Assembly: GCA_020152595.1 (NCBI GenBank)
Contig: JAIGNY010004056.1
Span: 62,001 to 126,000, forward strand
Direction: 5' to 3'
DNA: 64,000 nt
Source of the DNA: Chiridota heheva
Lineage: Eukaryota; Echinodermata; Holothuroidea; Apodida; Chiridotidae
The notes beneath the pieces are model-generated. The model saw only the letters and a program-made list of their open reading frames with translations. It searched no databases and had not been told where the DNA came from. This document shows positions 12,200 to 25,500 of the stretch, piece by piece (positions within the stretch are counted from its first letter, which is position 1; each line of letters begins with the position of its first letter). Both the position numbers and the translations under genes were made by a program.

Positions 12200-13167
12200 T
12201 CGACCTCACTTTTTGACCGCCAGTTCCTTTAAAACCATTTTGTCTATGTGTGTCAATCAAATGAATGGTCTCTAATTCTGGAAGTGCTGCAGCCTTTATT
12301 TCTTAATACACTTACTCTCACATAAAAAAAAAAAAAGACAAGAAAATCATTTTCTACATTACATGTACAATGTAAAAACTAAATAATATAGTTTTCAGCC
12401 AAAATGATTTTTATTCTAAAAGTTCAGTTTGTTTGCAGAGAGTAAGTAAATATCCATCAGTCATCGACATGTATGAAAGTACACAGTGCAGGGGTAGACT
12501 GGGAGATACATACAACTTACACAAATAAGACTACAAGAAAATGCTGCAGTATTATGCAAGCTACACACTCTGACCTAGACAAATTAAAAAAAAAAAAAAA
12601 CATTTGGTGTTATCACTTTCACAACACACTTACCGATACCGTAAATTAAGACTTTACCTTAAGAGACCAGCATATAAATTTTACTTACATACAAAATATT
12701 CTGGGATGGAAGGTGGTCTTCCATGCAAAACTAAGGGCTGGAATGAGAATGAACCTCCGCACAATAATTTTTCTGTTACATTATTCATATACATAAAATT
12801 ACACCTGAATATTATCATCTATTGCACATTACAAGTCATGATAGGGTTTAGTACTCTTTCGTAATTGGAATAGTCAAAATAGTTGTAACAACATCTAAAC
12901 TCACAAATAATTTTTTCAAAACGTAAACAAACTTCATTTAACACTCAATTCAAAATAGAAGTTTTTTCTATATAGTTTCCATATTCTTATTGATAAATTT
13001 AAATGAAAATATAATTCAAAATAGCTGCCTATTGGACGACTGTTACAAACACAAAACCTCTCAAAAAGGTTGAATATAATTTTCCACAGAGAGCATTATC
13101 TATTTCAAGAATACAATAATTCATTTGCAAATGTTCTAACACTGTCTAAAGATATCTTTGTTCTACA
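12200..13167. other. Proximal 3' flank or 3' UTR, nothing recognised
   Basis: AT-rich non-coding sequence left of the candidate poly(A) signal, with two poly-A tracts (12325-12335, 12586-12600). It could belong to a longer tomosyn 3' UTR. Confidence 0.4.
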
Positions 13168-13173
13168 TTTATT
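13168..13173 (-). promoter_or_regulatory. Candidate poly(A) signal AATAAA
   Basis: AATAAA on the minus strand about 285 nt past the tomosyn stop codon. It would give a short 3' UTR. Many other AATAAA matches exist further left in this AT-rich flank, so the true site is open. Confidence 0.25.
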
Positions 13174-13458
13174 GGCATTGTTCTGTGCTTAACAACGATG
13201 AGGTGTTTAATGACTCTAACACTTAATTTCAAGTCTGATCACATGACTTTTAATTGACCCCTATATGAAAGGTCATTCCTTGAAGCTTCTCATCAATCGA
13301 CAGTTTTGCATATTTGCAATCTGGCACGCACATTGCATTGATTAACCCTCAATCTTCCTCTTACGAAACATGCGAAAAACTTTTCATCAAAAGCTTTTCA
13401 TCAAAAGCACGTTGCTTGGCCGCATTTTTTCACCAACAATCACCACAGAAAAAAAATC

Positions 13459-13596
13459 TCAGAACTGGTACCACTTTTTGTCTTTGTACTTCATCATGAG
13501 TTTGTGAGATGCATCTCTGTAGCTCTCCGCGCTCGCCATCATTTGTGCAGTCTTCTCATCCAATTCACTAACTTTCTCACCACGTTCTTGAAACGC
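13459..13596 (-). CDS. STXBP5: Tomosyn terminal exon, R-SNARE motif and stop codon
   Basis: Acceptor CACTCCAG before 13596; 45 residues, then TGA at 13459-13461. AFQERGEKVSELDEKTAQMM and the ending SHKLMMKYKDKKWYQF form the VAMP-like coiled coil. By alignment to VAMP2 (LERDQKLSELDD) the Arg of QERGEKV, codon 5 of the exon at 13582-13584, is the zero-layer arginine, so R-SNARE character is kept. There is no transmembrane anchor after it, as expected for tomosyn. Confidence 0.97.
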   Translation of the reverse strand, partial: AFQERGEKVSELDEKTAQMMASAESYRDASHKLMMKYKDKKWYQF

Positions 13597-16500
13597 CTGG
13601 AGTGAAAAAAAGAAATACGAGATGTTTTAATGACTGTATTACCAGTGCTTTCACTATTTCTGTTGTTTCTAAATTCCAACTTTTTTGAGTTGGCTGCACA
13701 CACATAAAACATCAAATCTAAAAAATTTGTTCAGTGGTCAAGTATTTTATTTTATGTGAAAGAGGACTTCAATAGAAACAAAGTGGTGAAGAAAGAGTTT
13801 AAAAATCTTATTCTGTTAAGGAGATATTCAAGTTTAAAGCTCTGTCTTATCTGTGTAGAAATGACTGGTGTAGTAAGTCTATTATAGAAAGTTGGCATAT
13901 TCATCCTCACATTCTTAACAATCGTTAATGTATTTCAAAGAAAGTTTATTTAATTTTGTCACTATCTAAATTATTTTTCCTTGTGTGGTATATTTTAAAA
14001 TACCCTTCCTAGATTCAGTTTTACTACTTTTTTGACATATCCCATGGTTTTTAAGCCACAAAATCGCAGGACAAAATATGATAGAATACATAAAACTTTG
14101 AGGAATCTGAGGATATGAAATCACAACTAGTCTGATTTCAGTCGTTTCTACACAAATGATATCCAAACTTGAAACATAGATATGCGTTCTTCACCATTTT
14201 GTTTCTTTTGAAGTCCTTTTTCAAATCCAGATGTCCATAAACCTTTGATAGGTAAGACCTCTTAAATTTTGTTTGAAATGCAATTTTGAATTTGAATCAT
14301 AAAGTCAATGTTTTCTGAGCTACATTGTAATGAGCCTCCTTTTGCATTCAAGTATTTTGATACCATACTTAATTCATGCTAATGTTAGAGGCAACCTTTT
14401 TTTTTCTTCTTCAAACTACATATTCAAAAAGAAAAATAATGTGATGGAATATATAAAGGTATATGGACAGGTAGAGATTTTATATTCAGCAGGAAGAGCT
14501 TGAAATTCGAAGCAGTAAAGTCTTTAAATTCGGAACAGAAGTCTTTAAATTCGGAACAGAGGTCTTTAAATTCGGAACAGAAGTCTTTAAATTTGGAACA
14601 GAGGTCTTTAAATTCAGAACAGGTCTTTAAATTCGGAACAGAAGTCTTTAAATTCGGAACAGAGGTCTTTAAATTCGGAACAGAAGTCTTTAAATTCGGA
14701 ACAGAGGTCTTTAAATTCGGAACAGAGGTCTTTAAATTCGGAACAGAAGTCTTTAAATTCGGAACAGAGGTCTTTAAATTCGGAACAGAAGTCTTTAAAT
14801 TCGGAACAGAAGTCTTTAAATTCGGAACAGAAGTCTTTAAATTCGGAACAGAGGTCTTTAAATTCGGAACAGAGGTCTTTAAATTCGGAACAGAGGTCTT
14901 TAAATTCGGAACAGAAGTCTTTAAATTCGGAACAGAAGTCTTTAAATTCGGAACAGAGGTCTTTAAATTCGGAACAGAAGTCTTTAAATTTAAAACAGAA
15001 GTCTTTAAATTCGGAACAGAAGTCTTTAAATTAGGAACAGAAGAGTCTTTAAATTCGGAACAGAGGTCTTTAAATTAGGAACAGAAGAGTCTTTAAATTC
15101 GGAACAGAAGTCTTTAAATTTAAAACAGAAGTCTTTAAATTCGGAACAGAGGTCTTTAAATTCGGAACAGAAGTCTTTAAATTCGGAACAGAAGTCTTTA
15201 AATTCGGAACAGAGGTCTTTAAATTCGGAACAGAAGTCTTTAAATTTAAAACAGAAGTCTTTAAATTCGGAACAGAAGTCTTTAAATTAGGAACAGAAGT
15301 CTTCATAATCGGAACAGAAGTCTTTAAATTCGGAACAGAAGAATCTTCAAATTCGGAACAGAAGAGTCTTTAAATTCGGAACAGAAGAGTCTTTAAATTC
15401 GGAACAAAAAGTCTTTAAATAAGGTCAAAAGAATCTAGTTTCAAGTTATCGCTAACCAAAGTTTTAAGAATTTTTAAATTTCTAATGTATGAAACAGTTG
15501 TAATGTATGAAAGAAAAGGCAGCTTAAAATCTTTAAAATTCTTCAAATTTCTGTCCTAAATTTCAGCCACTGAAAATCACCAGACTGTATTCTCCTGTAT
15601 GCCCTGCTGCTAAATATTGATTGGGGTATGATGGAGATTCAAAATCTTTTTGTCATATTCAACTGCTCCCATTCAAATAACATTAGTGAAAGATTATAAA
15701 ACAGACAGTTAACAACAGAGAATACATTGGTTTTTGAGGAAATACTTTGCTACTTTCATAGGTTATGGCCTGTTTACATAGGTTATGGTCTGTTTTCATA
15801 GGTTATGGCCTGGTTTCATAGTTTATGGCCTGTTTTCATAAGTTATGGCCTGTTTTCATAGGTTATGGCCTGTTTTCATAGGTTATGGCCTGTTTTCATA
15901 GGTTATGGCCTGTTTTCATAGGTTATGGCCTGTTTTGATAGGTTATGCCCTGTTTTCATAGGTTATGGCCTGTTTTCATAGGTTATGGCCTGTTTTCATA
16001 GGTTATGGCCTGTTTTCATAGGTTATGGCCTGTTTTCATAGGTTATGGCCTGTTTTGATAGGTTATGGCCTGTTTTCATAGGTTATGGCCTGTTTTCATA
16101 GGTTATGGCCTGTTTTCATAGGTCATGACCTGTTTTTTCCAATAAAGATCTATCTACTTGTTTGTACCTGTCCTTAGGTCTCATTATACAGTGAATAAAT
16201 AAGGGGGAAAAAGGTGACTTACAATTCTTGCTCTGGCTACTTCACTCATAGCACCGGTTGAAGATGTCCTCAGGCCCTCTAATCCACCAGTACCCTGAGT
16301 CCGCTTGGCCACACTCTTTGATGCCTTTCCACTACTTTCACCAACTGAAGATAGAAAAGTCCAACAAATATATGTCACTATCTTTAGAAATATAAACAAT
16401 TTTTTTAAACTTAACGCTTTAAGAAGTGCACACTTGGAACTAACTTTCGGTAGATAATTTCACAATCAAAAATTATTTGACAGCTCCAAGGGTCAATGAA

Positions 16501-19500
16501 AGACCCTCGGGTATTGTCATACACGAAGGGTGGAAGTGGAGAATCCGGACCACTCCCCTCTCCCTCAAAATTATCAATTGGACCTCATTTTGGCTTTTTT
16601 TAATATTTGTAATACTGGCTATGCCACTGCCAGAGTGAGAAGATTGAAGCAAGAAAATGCAAAGGAACATCAATGCTCTCTTGAGCAGGATTCTACCATT
16701 AGAAATTAAAGGATTAGTTCAGGGGTCATGCAATTCGATTTCATATGAAAGAGAACTTCAAAAGAGACAAAATGATGAAAAAATCATTCAAATAGCTTAT
16801 TCTGTTAAGAAGATATTTAAGTTTAAAGTTTGATATCATTTGTGTAGAAATGACTGAAATCAGACTAGTTGTGATGTCACAGCATCAGATTCCTTAAAGT
16901 CTTTATGTACTGTAACTTTATTCAATTTTGTTAAGTGATTTTGTGGCATAAAAACCATTAGATGCCAGGAATGAAGTAAAACAATGTAGTAAGGATAATC
17001 ATAATATACCACATGAAGAAAGTCAGAAGAAAAATAATTCCTATAGTAAAATAAAGTTGAATAAAGTTTCTTTAAAACACATTAACAATTATTAAGAATG
17101 TGAGGATGAGCATGCCAACCTACTCACTACACTGGTCATTTCGACACAGCTGCGTTATCGCAATAAACTTGAATGGAATCAGGTATTTGAAAGCTTCCCC
17201 TACCATTTCCTTTCTTTCAAGAGAGATAAATTTGCTTGACCACTGAAATAACTCTTTAATTTTCTATGGGAAGTTGAGGACATTGGTGGAAGGGTTATGT
17301 TTTAACCCTTACTCTACCAGGCTGCAATATCATCGCCCTTTTCAAACCACCCTTTTCTATAAAAAAAATCGGGACTTTACCAAAGTCCTATAGGAGTAGT
17401 CTTGGTATCATTTCAAAGTACTCAGATATTTCTTTCACAAAATGTAACTTTGTTTATACGCGACATAGTACAGAATTTTGAGAAAAAGTAGCTTGAAAAA
17501 GGATTAAACTCAAAAATTGCTAAAAAATTGGCCCTTTTCCCCCCTTTCAAATCTTACCATAACTTCAAGGTTACATTTTTGCTTTAAAATCGAACACGCA
17601 AATCCTAAGACATGATATTATTGATTTCTGGTCTTGTTTTTATAATCCCTAACTGCAATCTTTTGTTTTGGAGAAATTTCTTCAAAATTTAATTGATTTC
17701 TGCTATTTTTGACCTGTTTTTTCCCTTCCTCAAAATATTGTGTACCAAAACCGTACATCGCACATGCTTCGTTGAACCGCTGTTTCAAAGTGCTTACAAT
17801 TTCCTTTCATTTAATATATAAATACAGGCATACCCCCCTCTATTTGGACCTTATCCTATAATAATTAACTTTCACCACAGCATTTTCAATGATCATCTGG
17901 TGTAGTGCAGTGGATATGAACGCAGCCAGCATGCAAGAGCACCAGGTTCAAGTCTCACCGTGACTAATGAATTATCATTTTTCTGTTGCAGTTTTCGGGG
18001 TCATTTGACTAAAATGATTTTTTGTTTTTTTATCTTTTTTTTTCTTTCTAAAAATTTCAGATTAGCATCATTGGAAAGAATTTTTTATAGAGAATCTAAA
18101 TATGTAACACAAATCTGTTTACAATATTGACAAGAGATTATACTTGTGCAAAGACTGGCCATTTGTTGACCAAATTTAGCCACAAATTGCTTAAATTGCA
18201 TGTTTTTGTCCAAAATTTCCCAAATTGGCTTTCATTACTCAAAAGATAAATATCTTAGCTTCCATTCCAACCAAACTTGTAATGAAAGAAAATGAAAGAA
18301 AGGATGTCAAAAATGCATATGAAAAAAAAAAAAAGCTACGAAAATTGGGCTCACAATTTTTCAAAGCCCTGGTAGAGAGAGCCAGTGTTAAGAAGTTGGT
18401 TGTGGAGTTTCTAGGTGAGATGTGATAAAAGACTTTTATGTACTCAAATGTACAAAATAAAAATTCCACACAATATACAAACAAAGCGATGAGATACAGG
18501 ATAAATTGTGATCTACTTACACAATATCTCTCTGTTGAGGTTACTGTTTGTGCCTGCAAATAAATTCTTGAAAAAGCCTCGACTTGGAGCCTCGGGGGTG
18601 TTCACTGGAATGAAGAGTTCCCCTAACTGGTCATGAAGTTGCCCGCTGCAGAACAAAAACAATTTATGTGATTAGAAAAGAAGAAAGTTAAGACAATGTG
18701 GAAAGGAGACAAAAAATACCAGGTTCCTGTTTGTTCTCTAGTAAACTTTTTAAACCCATTTTTCGTATGGGTCACCATATCCTAAAGGTATATGGACATG
18801 GATTAAGTGTGCAAGCTCTTCCCTTTCAGTATGCTATCATAGGGGCATTAATAATATACCCAACGTGCATCAGATAGAGGCATCATATTACACTCGCACG
18901 TGTTGGCAATGTAATTAGATCGTAGCTGTGCCAGGACAAGCAAATAATGATATCATATTAGGTTGCCCTTGCTCTGACGAGGCGTGTGATGTGCAACCGT
19001 CGATTTTGGCCAAAATCGGCGGTCGCAGTGCATACTAAACGAAAAGCGAAGGTACGTCTCATGTGAATTGCATGCACAATTCCTTTCTTCTGACCATAAT
19101 AATAGCTAGGGCAAGAGTTTCACCAACTACCCTAAAAAAATTAGCAAGGGGGTTCTGATCAAGCAGTGATCAATCCAGGATTCATTTAAATACATGATGA
19201 AATGTATGACTAAACAACTCGTCAAAAAAGGCCAAATGTGTCCTTCTTTCGGCAAATTTATTATAATTTTTTTTGGCAGGAATTTCTATTACTTTGGAGG
19301 GGGAATTTGATAATATGCGCAGGAATCCCCACCTTAATGTGAACACTGTAAAGATCATAGGAGCTTCCCCTAAACCTAATAAAGTTTTCACAAAAGTGGG
19401 GCAAGGTTGGAAGACCATGCCAACAATGCAATCCTGGTTCATTGGAAATTTTTAATTAGGGAAGTAAGCACATTATGATCAAAGGCTCATTACAAATTAA

Positions 19501-22500
19501 GTAAAAACGGGCCCCTTTCAGCAAATCACAATTATTTTTGGGTACAAACAACATGGTCTTCCTGTTGTCATGGATCTTGCAATTTAAGGCATAAGTCACA
19601 CTGGCATCATAAACACAAGAGGGAAGAAAAGTACCTGATATTTTAAGTGTGTGGAAAGGATTGCAAAATTTTCCTTCCATGGAAGGGAGCTGCATCGCCA
19701 ACAATCCCTTATGTGCAGTATTGACTTGCTCTCAGCGGAAAACATGGCAGAATATCTTAGTGCTTGGTACAATTTAGACAATTAAAAAAAAAAAAACCTT
19801 GCAAAAAATATATTTATGATGAGAGTGAACACTGACCTTGTTTTACTACAGACCGTGAATCTCTGGATTTCTGTGGGACTGCACTGGTAGACACCTTTCC
19901 CATTGGTACTCAGTTGGAATGTTCTACCAATCCTGCAAGGGAGACAAAATACATTTTCTATCATATTGTACATCAATTTCACTTAGAGATGTGTAAACCT
20001 TAAGAACCCTCTTACCCTATTGTATACTTTTTATTTTTTGAAGAAAATAAATGGGGGAGTTCTTTCCTTATGTCACACTTAAGTTCAGATATGATTCTAA
20101 AATATTCCACATACCAAATTCGACCTAATAAGTGCCTATGAAAACAGACTTGTGTTACTTTTTAGGCCTGAAGTTGCTTCCTAATAAGCCCCCATGTTTA
20201 CGGCCCGCGTATAGTGTGTTATTCGAACTCCATTGTGTAAACTGGTTCTATACTGGTGCCCGAGAGATTATAATTATGTCACAGATGAAGAGAGAATGGA
20301 GAAATTGGATTAAGTGCAGTAGGTAGGTAAAAGTCTGGGAAGGTTTTTTTGTGGAAGAGCTTGGCAAATGCATTTGAAGGATCGAGGAAAGCTCTGGAGT
20401 TGGTGAAGAGAGGCCAGTCAATGAGGATGTGTTTGATGTAAAGGACACGTCAAAAATGGGCACTTTCATTCTTGACAGTATAATAGCAAAAGCTTGCTAT
20501 CTTTACAAACAAAATTCAAGACACACTACATGTCTCATGGAATATTGCAAACATTTATCTCTTTTGGGCAATTTATACAATATTTTGTGATTTTTAAAAC
20601 ATTATTACTAAGTTTACCTTCAAAAGTACTCTACCAAAGTTTAAGAGAGATTAATTGAGAATATTTTTGTCAAAAATGGGTACTTTGCACTTCTGGCCAA
20701 AATTGCAAAAGATGCTACCTTTACAAACAAATTCAGGACACACTATACTACATGTCTCATGGAATTTTGCACACATGTATCATGTTTTAAATATCATTGT
20801 CAAGAAATGGAACATTCTTTTGAATAAAATAATTTCTAGACAATGCCTAAAGATACTATGAGACAGCTCAAGGTGTTTGCATCCTCTCAGTCAGCAGGTC
20901 TTAAATTTCATTTTTTGAATACGAAAGTGGAAAAGCGAAAGTGGGGATCTCTCGTGTGCCATGACCATACCTGAGATCAGTGAGTGGAAGGTAATCTTGG
21001 TCCATCAGGATGCGTAAGCTGGGTAGGCTGAACACCATGATGTGCCCACTAGATGCATAGCAAGATAGACAAACACTACCTGTGAAACAAAGCCATGATA
21101 AATATGTATGAAAACTGCCTGTTCTTATTATTATTATGATTATTACTATTATTTATACTCTATTATATCTCAAGAGTGAGATTGCTCAACACTTTAATGG
21201 TGGATATCAGTGATTATTTCCATATTTTGTACTCGATACAAAATCATCCCAATTAAAATCCACATTGAACTTATTTCCATTTTTTTTTATATATTTAATC
21301 TGTATACTGTATCTAACAATTAAATAGGTGCACGTTATTAACATTGTTATCATTTTTAAACTATGCAGGAAACAATTACATACAGATTTTGAGCTGCCCC
21401 TGTTTATCCATGCATCCTCCAACTTTGACCAGACATACCTCAAATACCATACATGCCTTTTTTCAAAATTTTAACACATTCTACTCAGAAACTAAATGCT
21501 CTTTGTGGAAAGATATACCACACCAATATACTTATTTTATTTTTTTGATTGGAAAATGGGTTTCCCCTATTCACCTTAATTTTTTAATATTTTTTTCTCC
21601 CCACACTTCTATTGGCAGTCCAACATCCTTAATAATTTGTCTCAAACATTTGTATTACTGTGAATCATTGCACAAACATTTACTTATCAATTGTTTCTTA
21701 ATTTCTGTTTTAAGGCTGATGACACACCAAACGCGACGCAGCAAGCAATTTTTTAATCAAAATTGAATCAAACAAAAGAAAATAAACCCTTGAACTCTTG
21801 TTTTCATAGATAGATCGACATCGCATGGTTAATCAGATGAAAACTGAAAATTGATTGGAAAGGCGTTTCTACACCCATAATAGCAAAATTCACGTCGCGA
21901 CAGAAAATCGCACCTCACTAAAGCCAATTTCAGCAGTTTGAAGAAAAAAAGTATTTCTAGCAAATTTTCCAGTATTACCAGAAAGCCTCAATTATCAACT
22001 TTATCGTGTGTAAGCAAAAAGTCAAAGCATCTTATAATATTTGTTTCCTGCATGATTATCTAAAATATCGTTCATCGCATTCAGTGTCTTACGCCTTTAC
22101 ATTACAATAAAGGTCTATTTTTGTCAGCAACTGGTCACATACTTATACATGCTTAGCACAATATGAATACAACATTAACTGGTCAATTAAGTGACCATAC
22201 ACTAATTTAATGTACACAGGAAGGTGACTTACTTTGCAATTCAAAAGCATCTGCCCGTACCAAGTATCCAGTTTCTGATAATTTAGTTTTGTATGTACAT
22301 GTTTGGGATGGTAGGGATAACACCTGTCACGGAACAAGCAAAGTATATTTGTTAGGTTACCCTTCATTTATCTTCATACAATGTAAAAGGCTGTTTTTCT
22401 GATCCGTTTTAAACAAGTAGATGGTTCATGATATCATGACTATTGGGAATCATTATTTAGCCTAATAATTAAGGACTAGTTGTGACATCACAGACTAGTT

Positions 22501-25500
22501 GTGACACAGTAGCCTCAGATGCCCCAAAGTCCTTATGTATTCTATCATATTTTGCCCTGTGATTTTGTGGTTTAAAAACCCTTCAGTATGTCAGGAAATT
22601 AGTAGCCAAATAATTGAGGACTAATTGTGACATCTTAGACTAGCTGTGACATCATAGCCTCAGATGCCTCAAAGTCCTTATGTATTCTATCATATTTTGC
22701 CCTGTGATTTTGTGGTTTAAAAACCCTTGAGTATGTCAGGAAATTAGTCAAACAGAATCTAGTAAGGGTTATCAGAATATACCACCTGAAGAAGATTTGA
22801 GGAAAAATAATTTAAATAGTAAAAAAGTTCAATATTATATATTTTAAAAAAATTAACAATTGTTATGAATGTCAGGATAAGGTGCCAACCTTCCATAGTA
22901 GACTTACTACACCAGTCATTTCTACACAGAAAAGACAGAGCTTAAAACTTGAATATCTCCTTAACAGAATAACATTTTTGAACACTTTCTCACCATTGGA
23001 TTTCTTTTTAAGTCCTCGTTCATATAAGATAAACTTGACCACTGAACTAAATCTTTGAAGTGAACACAGTAAACAGCAGCATTATAATTTAAATTACTCT
23101 TAATACCAGTAACAATTCAAAGACTAGAACGGCAAATACTATCATGGCGCGCTGCCCATGCAAATTGACACCCATATCATATGATCAGGCCAATTATAAA
23201 AATGGCATCTAACATCAAGTCTCACATGGCATCCCATGTCCCACATAGCATCCCACCCCATGTCCCACATGATATCCCATCCCATGTCCCACATGGCATT
23301 CCACCATATCTCAAACATGGCATACCGCCTCACGTCCCACATGGCATCCCATCCCATCCCTTGTCTCACATAGCATTCCATCATATGTCCCACATGGCAT
23401 CTCTCCCTGTATCCCACAGGGCATCTCTCCCTATGTCCTCCATGGCATCCCACCATATGTACCACATGACATCCCTTTCTATGTCCCACATGGCATCTCT
23501 CCCTGTATCCCACAGGGCATCTCTCCCTATGTCCTCCATGGCATCCCACCATATGTTCCACATGGTATCCCTACCAATTTCCCAATGACATCCTACTTTA
23601 TGTCCCACATGGCATCACATCCCATGTCCCAATAGCCTCCTACCCTATGTTCCACATAGCCTCCTACCCTATGTCACACATGGCATCCCAACCTGTCACA
23701 CTCTGTGTTACTCATGGCATCCTACCCCATGTCCCACATGGCACCCCATTTCATGTCCCATATGACATCCCATGTCCCACATCCCATGGCATCCCACCGC
23801 ATGTCCCATATAGCATCCCACCCCATGTCCCACATGATATCTAATAGGCTCCATAAGAAGTCTCATCCTGGCTATCAGTCCTTGATTGGGCATAATATGT
23901 ATAAAAGTGTCAGTTCATATAATAACTTATATGCAAATGACTTGTTGAATAAGAAAAAAAAGGCAGAGTCAAATATTTATGCCTGATATAGCCCTTGGTG
24001 TATACCACATTGTATATATTATATCACATGTCCTGCATGTCCCCCATCCATGTCCCACATAGCATCCCTCCTTATGTCCATATGCAGTCACATCCTGTCA
24101 CACTCCCTGACTGAGCATACTAAAAAGTCTGGTCAGTTCATATACTGTAGCAACTTTATGCAAATGACCACAAAAATCAAGGCAGAGTTTAATAATCATG
24201 CCTGATACAACCTTTGGTGCCCAAATATTTTAAAGGATTTTAAGGATTTTAAATCTCCAGTACTACAAGAACACTTGAGGATCTCTGAAGAATATTGGTA
24301 AATTATAACATTTTACACTTATCTTCTATGGAAATATCAAATATTTTGTAGACTTAAAGGATTAGTTCAGTGGTCAGGCATGTGTTATATGAAAGAGGAC
24401 TTTCAAAGAACAAAATGGTGAAGAAAGCATTCAAAAATCTTATTCCCTTTAGGAAATATTAAAGGATTAGTTCAGTGGTCAAGCAATTCTATCAAATATA
24501 TATTCTAGCAATATATTCAAATTTAAAGTTTGGTATCATTTCTGTAGAAACGACTGAAATCAGACTAGTTGTGAGTTGTGATGTCACACCCTCAGATAGC
24601 TTAAAGTCTTATGTATTTTAAAGAAAGTTTACTTAATTTTTTCACTATTTAAATTATTTTTCTTCAAACATTCTTCAGGTGGTATATTATAAATACCCTC
24701 CTAGATTGTTTTACTACTTTCCTGACATATCCCAGGGTTTATAAGCCACAAAATCGCAGGACAAAATATGATAGAATACATAAAGACTTTAAGGAATCTG
24801 AGGCTATGATACCACAGCTAGTCTGATTTCAGTCGTTTCTATTTTAATAATACCAAACTTTAAACTTAAATATCTCCTTAATGAAATGAAATTTTTGAAA
24901 GCTTTCTTCACCATTTTGATTAACTCGTTCATATAATGGACTTGTCTGACTCCTGAACTAATCCTTTGAGGAAACTAGTCTTCAATCTGTCTTAGGTATC
25001 TCTGAAAAACTTTAACATTTTGTAACGAAATTCGAACCTTCCATTAGGATATCTCAAAAAAAAAAAAAAAACTCTCTCTGAGGAACTCTAAAGAAACTTT
25101 TACATTTTCAAAGGAATTCTAAATAAAACCCTAACATTTCTAAGGAAATCTCGGGAAAAAGAGTGGACGACAGACAGACAAAATTGCCATTACATAGGTT
25201 CGCATTATGCTTCGCATGCGAACCAAAAAGTACATGCAACTGATAGAATTCTGAACCAAGAGTGGACAGGGTCTCTGTGCGTAATTAACAAGTTTTCATC
25301 CAATGGACAGGCTTTAGACCTCCAAATGTTCAAGCTGGTCTTGAAAAAGGTGCTGTTTTGTGTTACTGGTCATTAAAGTAGACAAGGATAGGAACTAGGA
25401 TTGGATAGTAAGATAGGCATACATTGACAGCCCTGCCATAAGATTAGAAATGGCTCTGCTTAAAACCAGGAACATCTCAACCTGCCCTCAAATGGAGCAG

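Larger units (their letters stand above)
23143..25224 (+). mobile_element. Array-bearing element with 3' hairpin (Helitron/pearl-like)
   Basis: Left flank 23143-23208 (GCCCATGCAAATTGACACC...) recurs at 63942-64000. Then come a minisatellite (23209-23850), a flank of about 150 bp that occurs twice (23849-24000 and about 24089-24220), degenerate CTCTGA-A-AACTTTAACATTT repeats, and a terminal hairpin GGTTCGCA/TGCGAACC at 25197-25224 after GACAGACAGACAAAATTGCC. Split by a MITE at 24356-24967. No helicase or transposase frame; the superfamily is inference. Confidence 0.5.

Noticed and set aside
14500..15306. Long frames on both strands (192 and 78 codons)
   Set aside because: They are translations of a 21-bp tandem repeat; unit length divisible by three keeps frames open.
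15761..16134. CRISPR-like regular array
   Set aside because: Units are head to tail with no unique spacers, and the context is an animal intron; the same applies to the other arrays.
17895..17965. Functional tRNA gene
   Set aside because: Box A- and B-like motifs are present but no cloverleaf with a proper anticodon arm could be drawn, and the sequence lies in a repeated element.
21344..21766. 140-codon plus-strand frame
   Set aside because: No domain or codon bias, lies wholly in a tomosyn intron on the opposite strand.
23142..23986. His/Met-rich frames on both strands
   Set aside because: Translation of the CCCACATGGCATC minisatellite.
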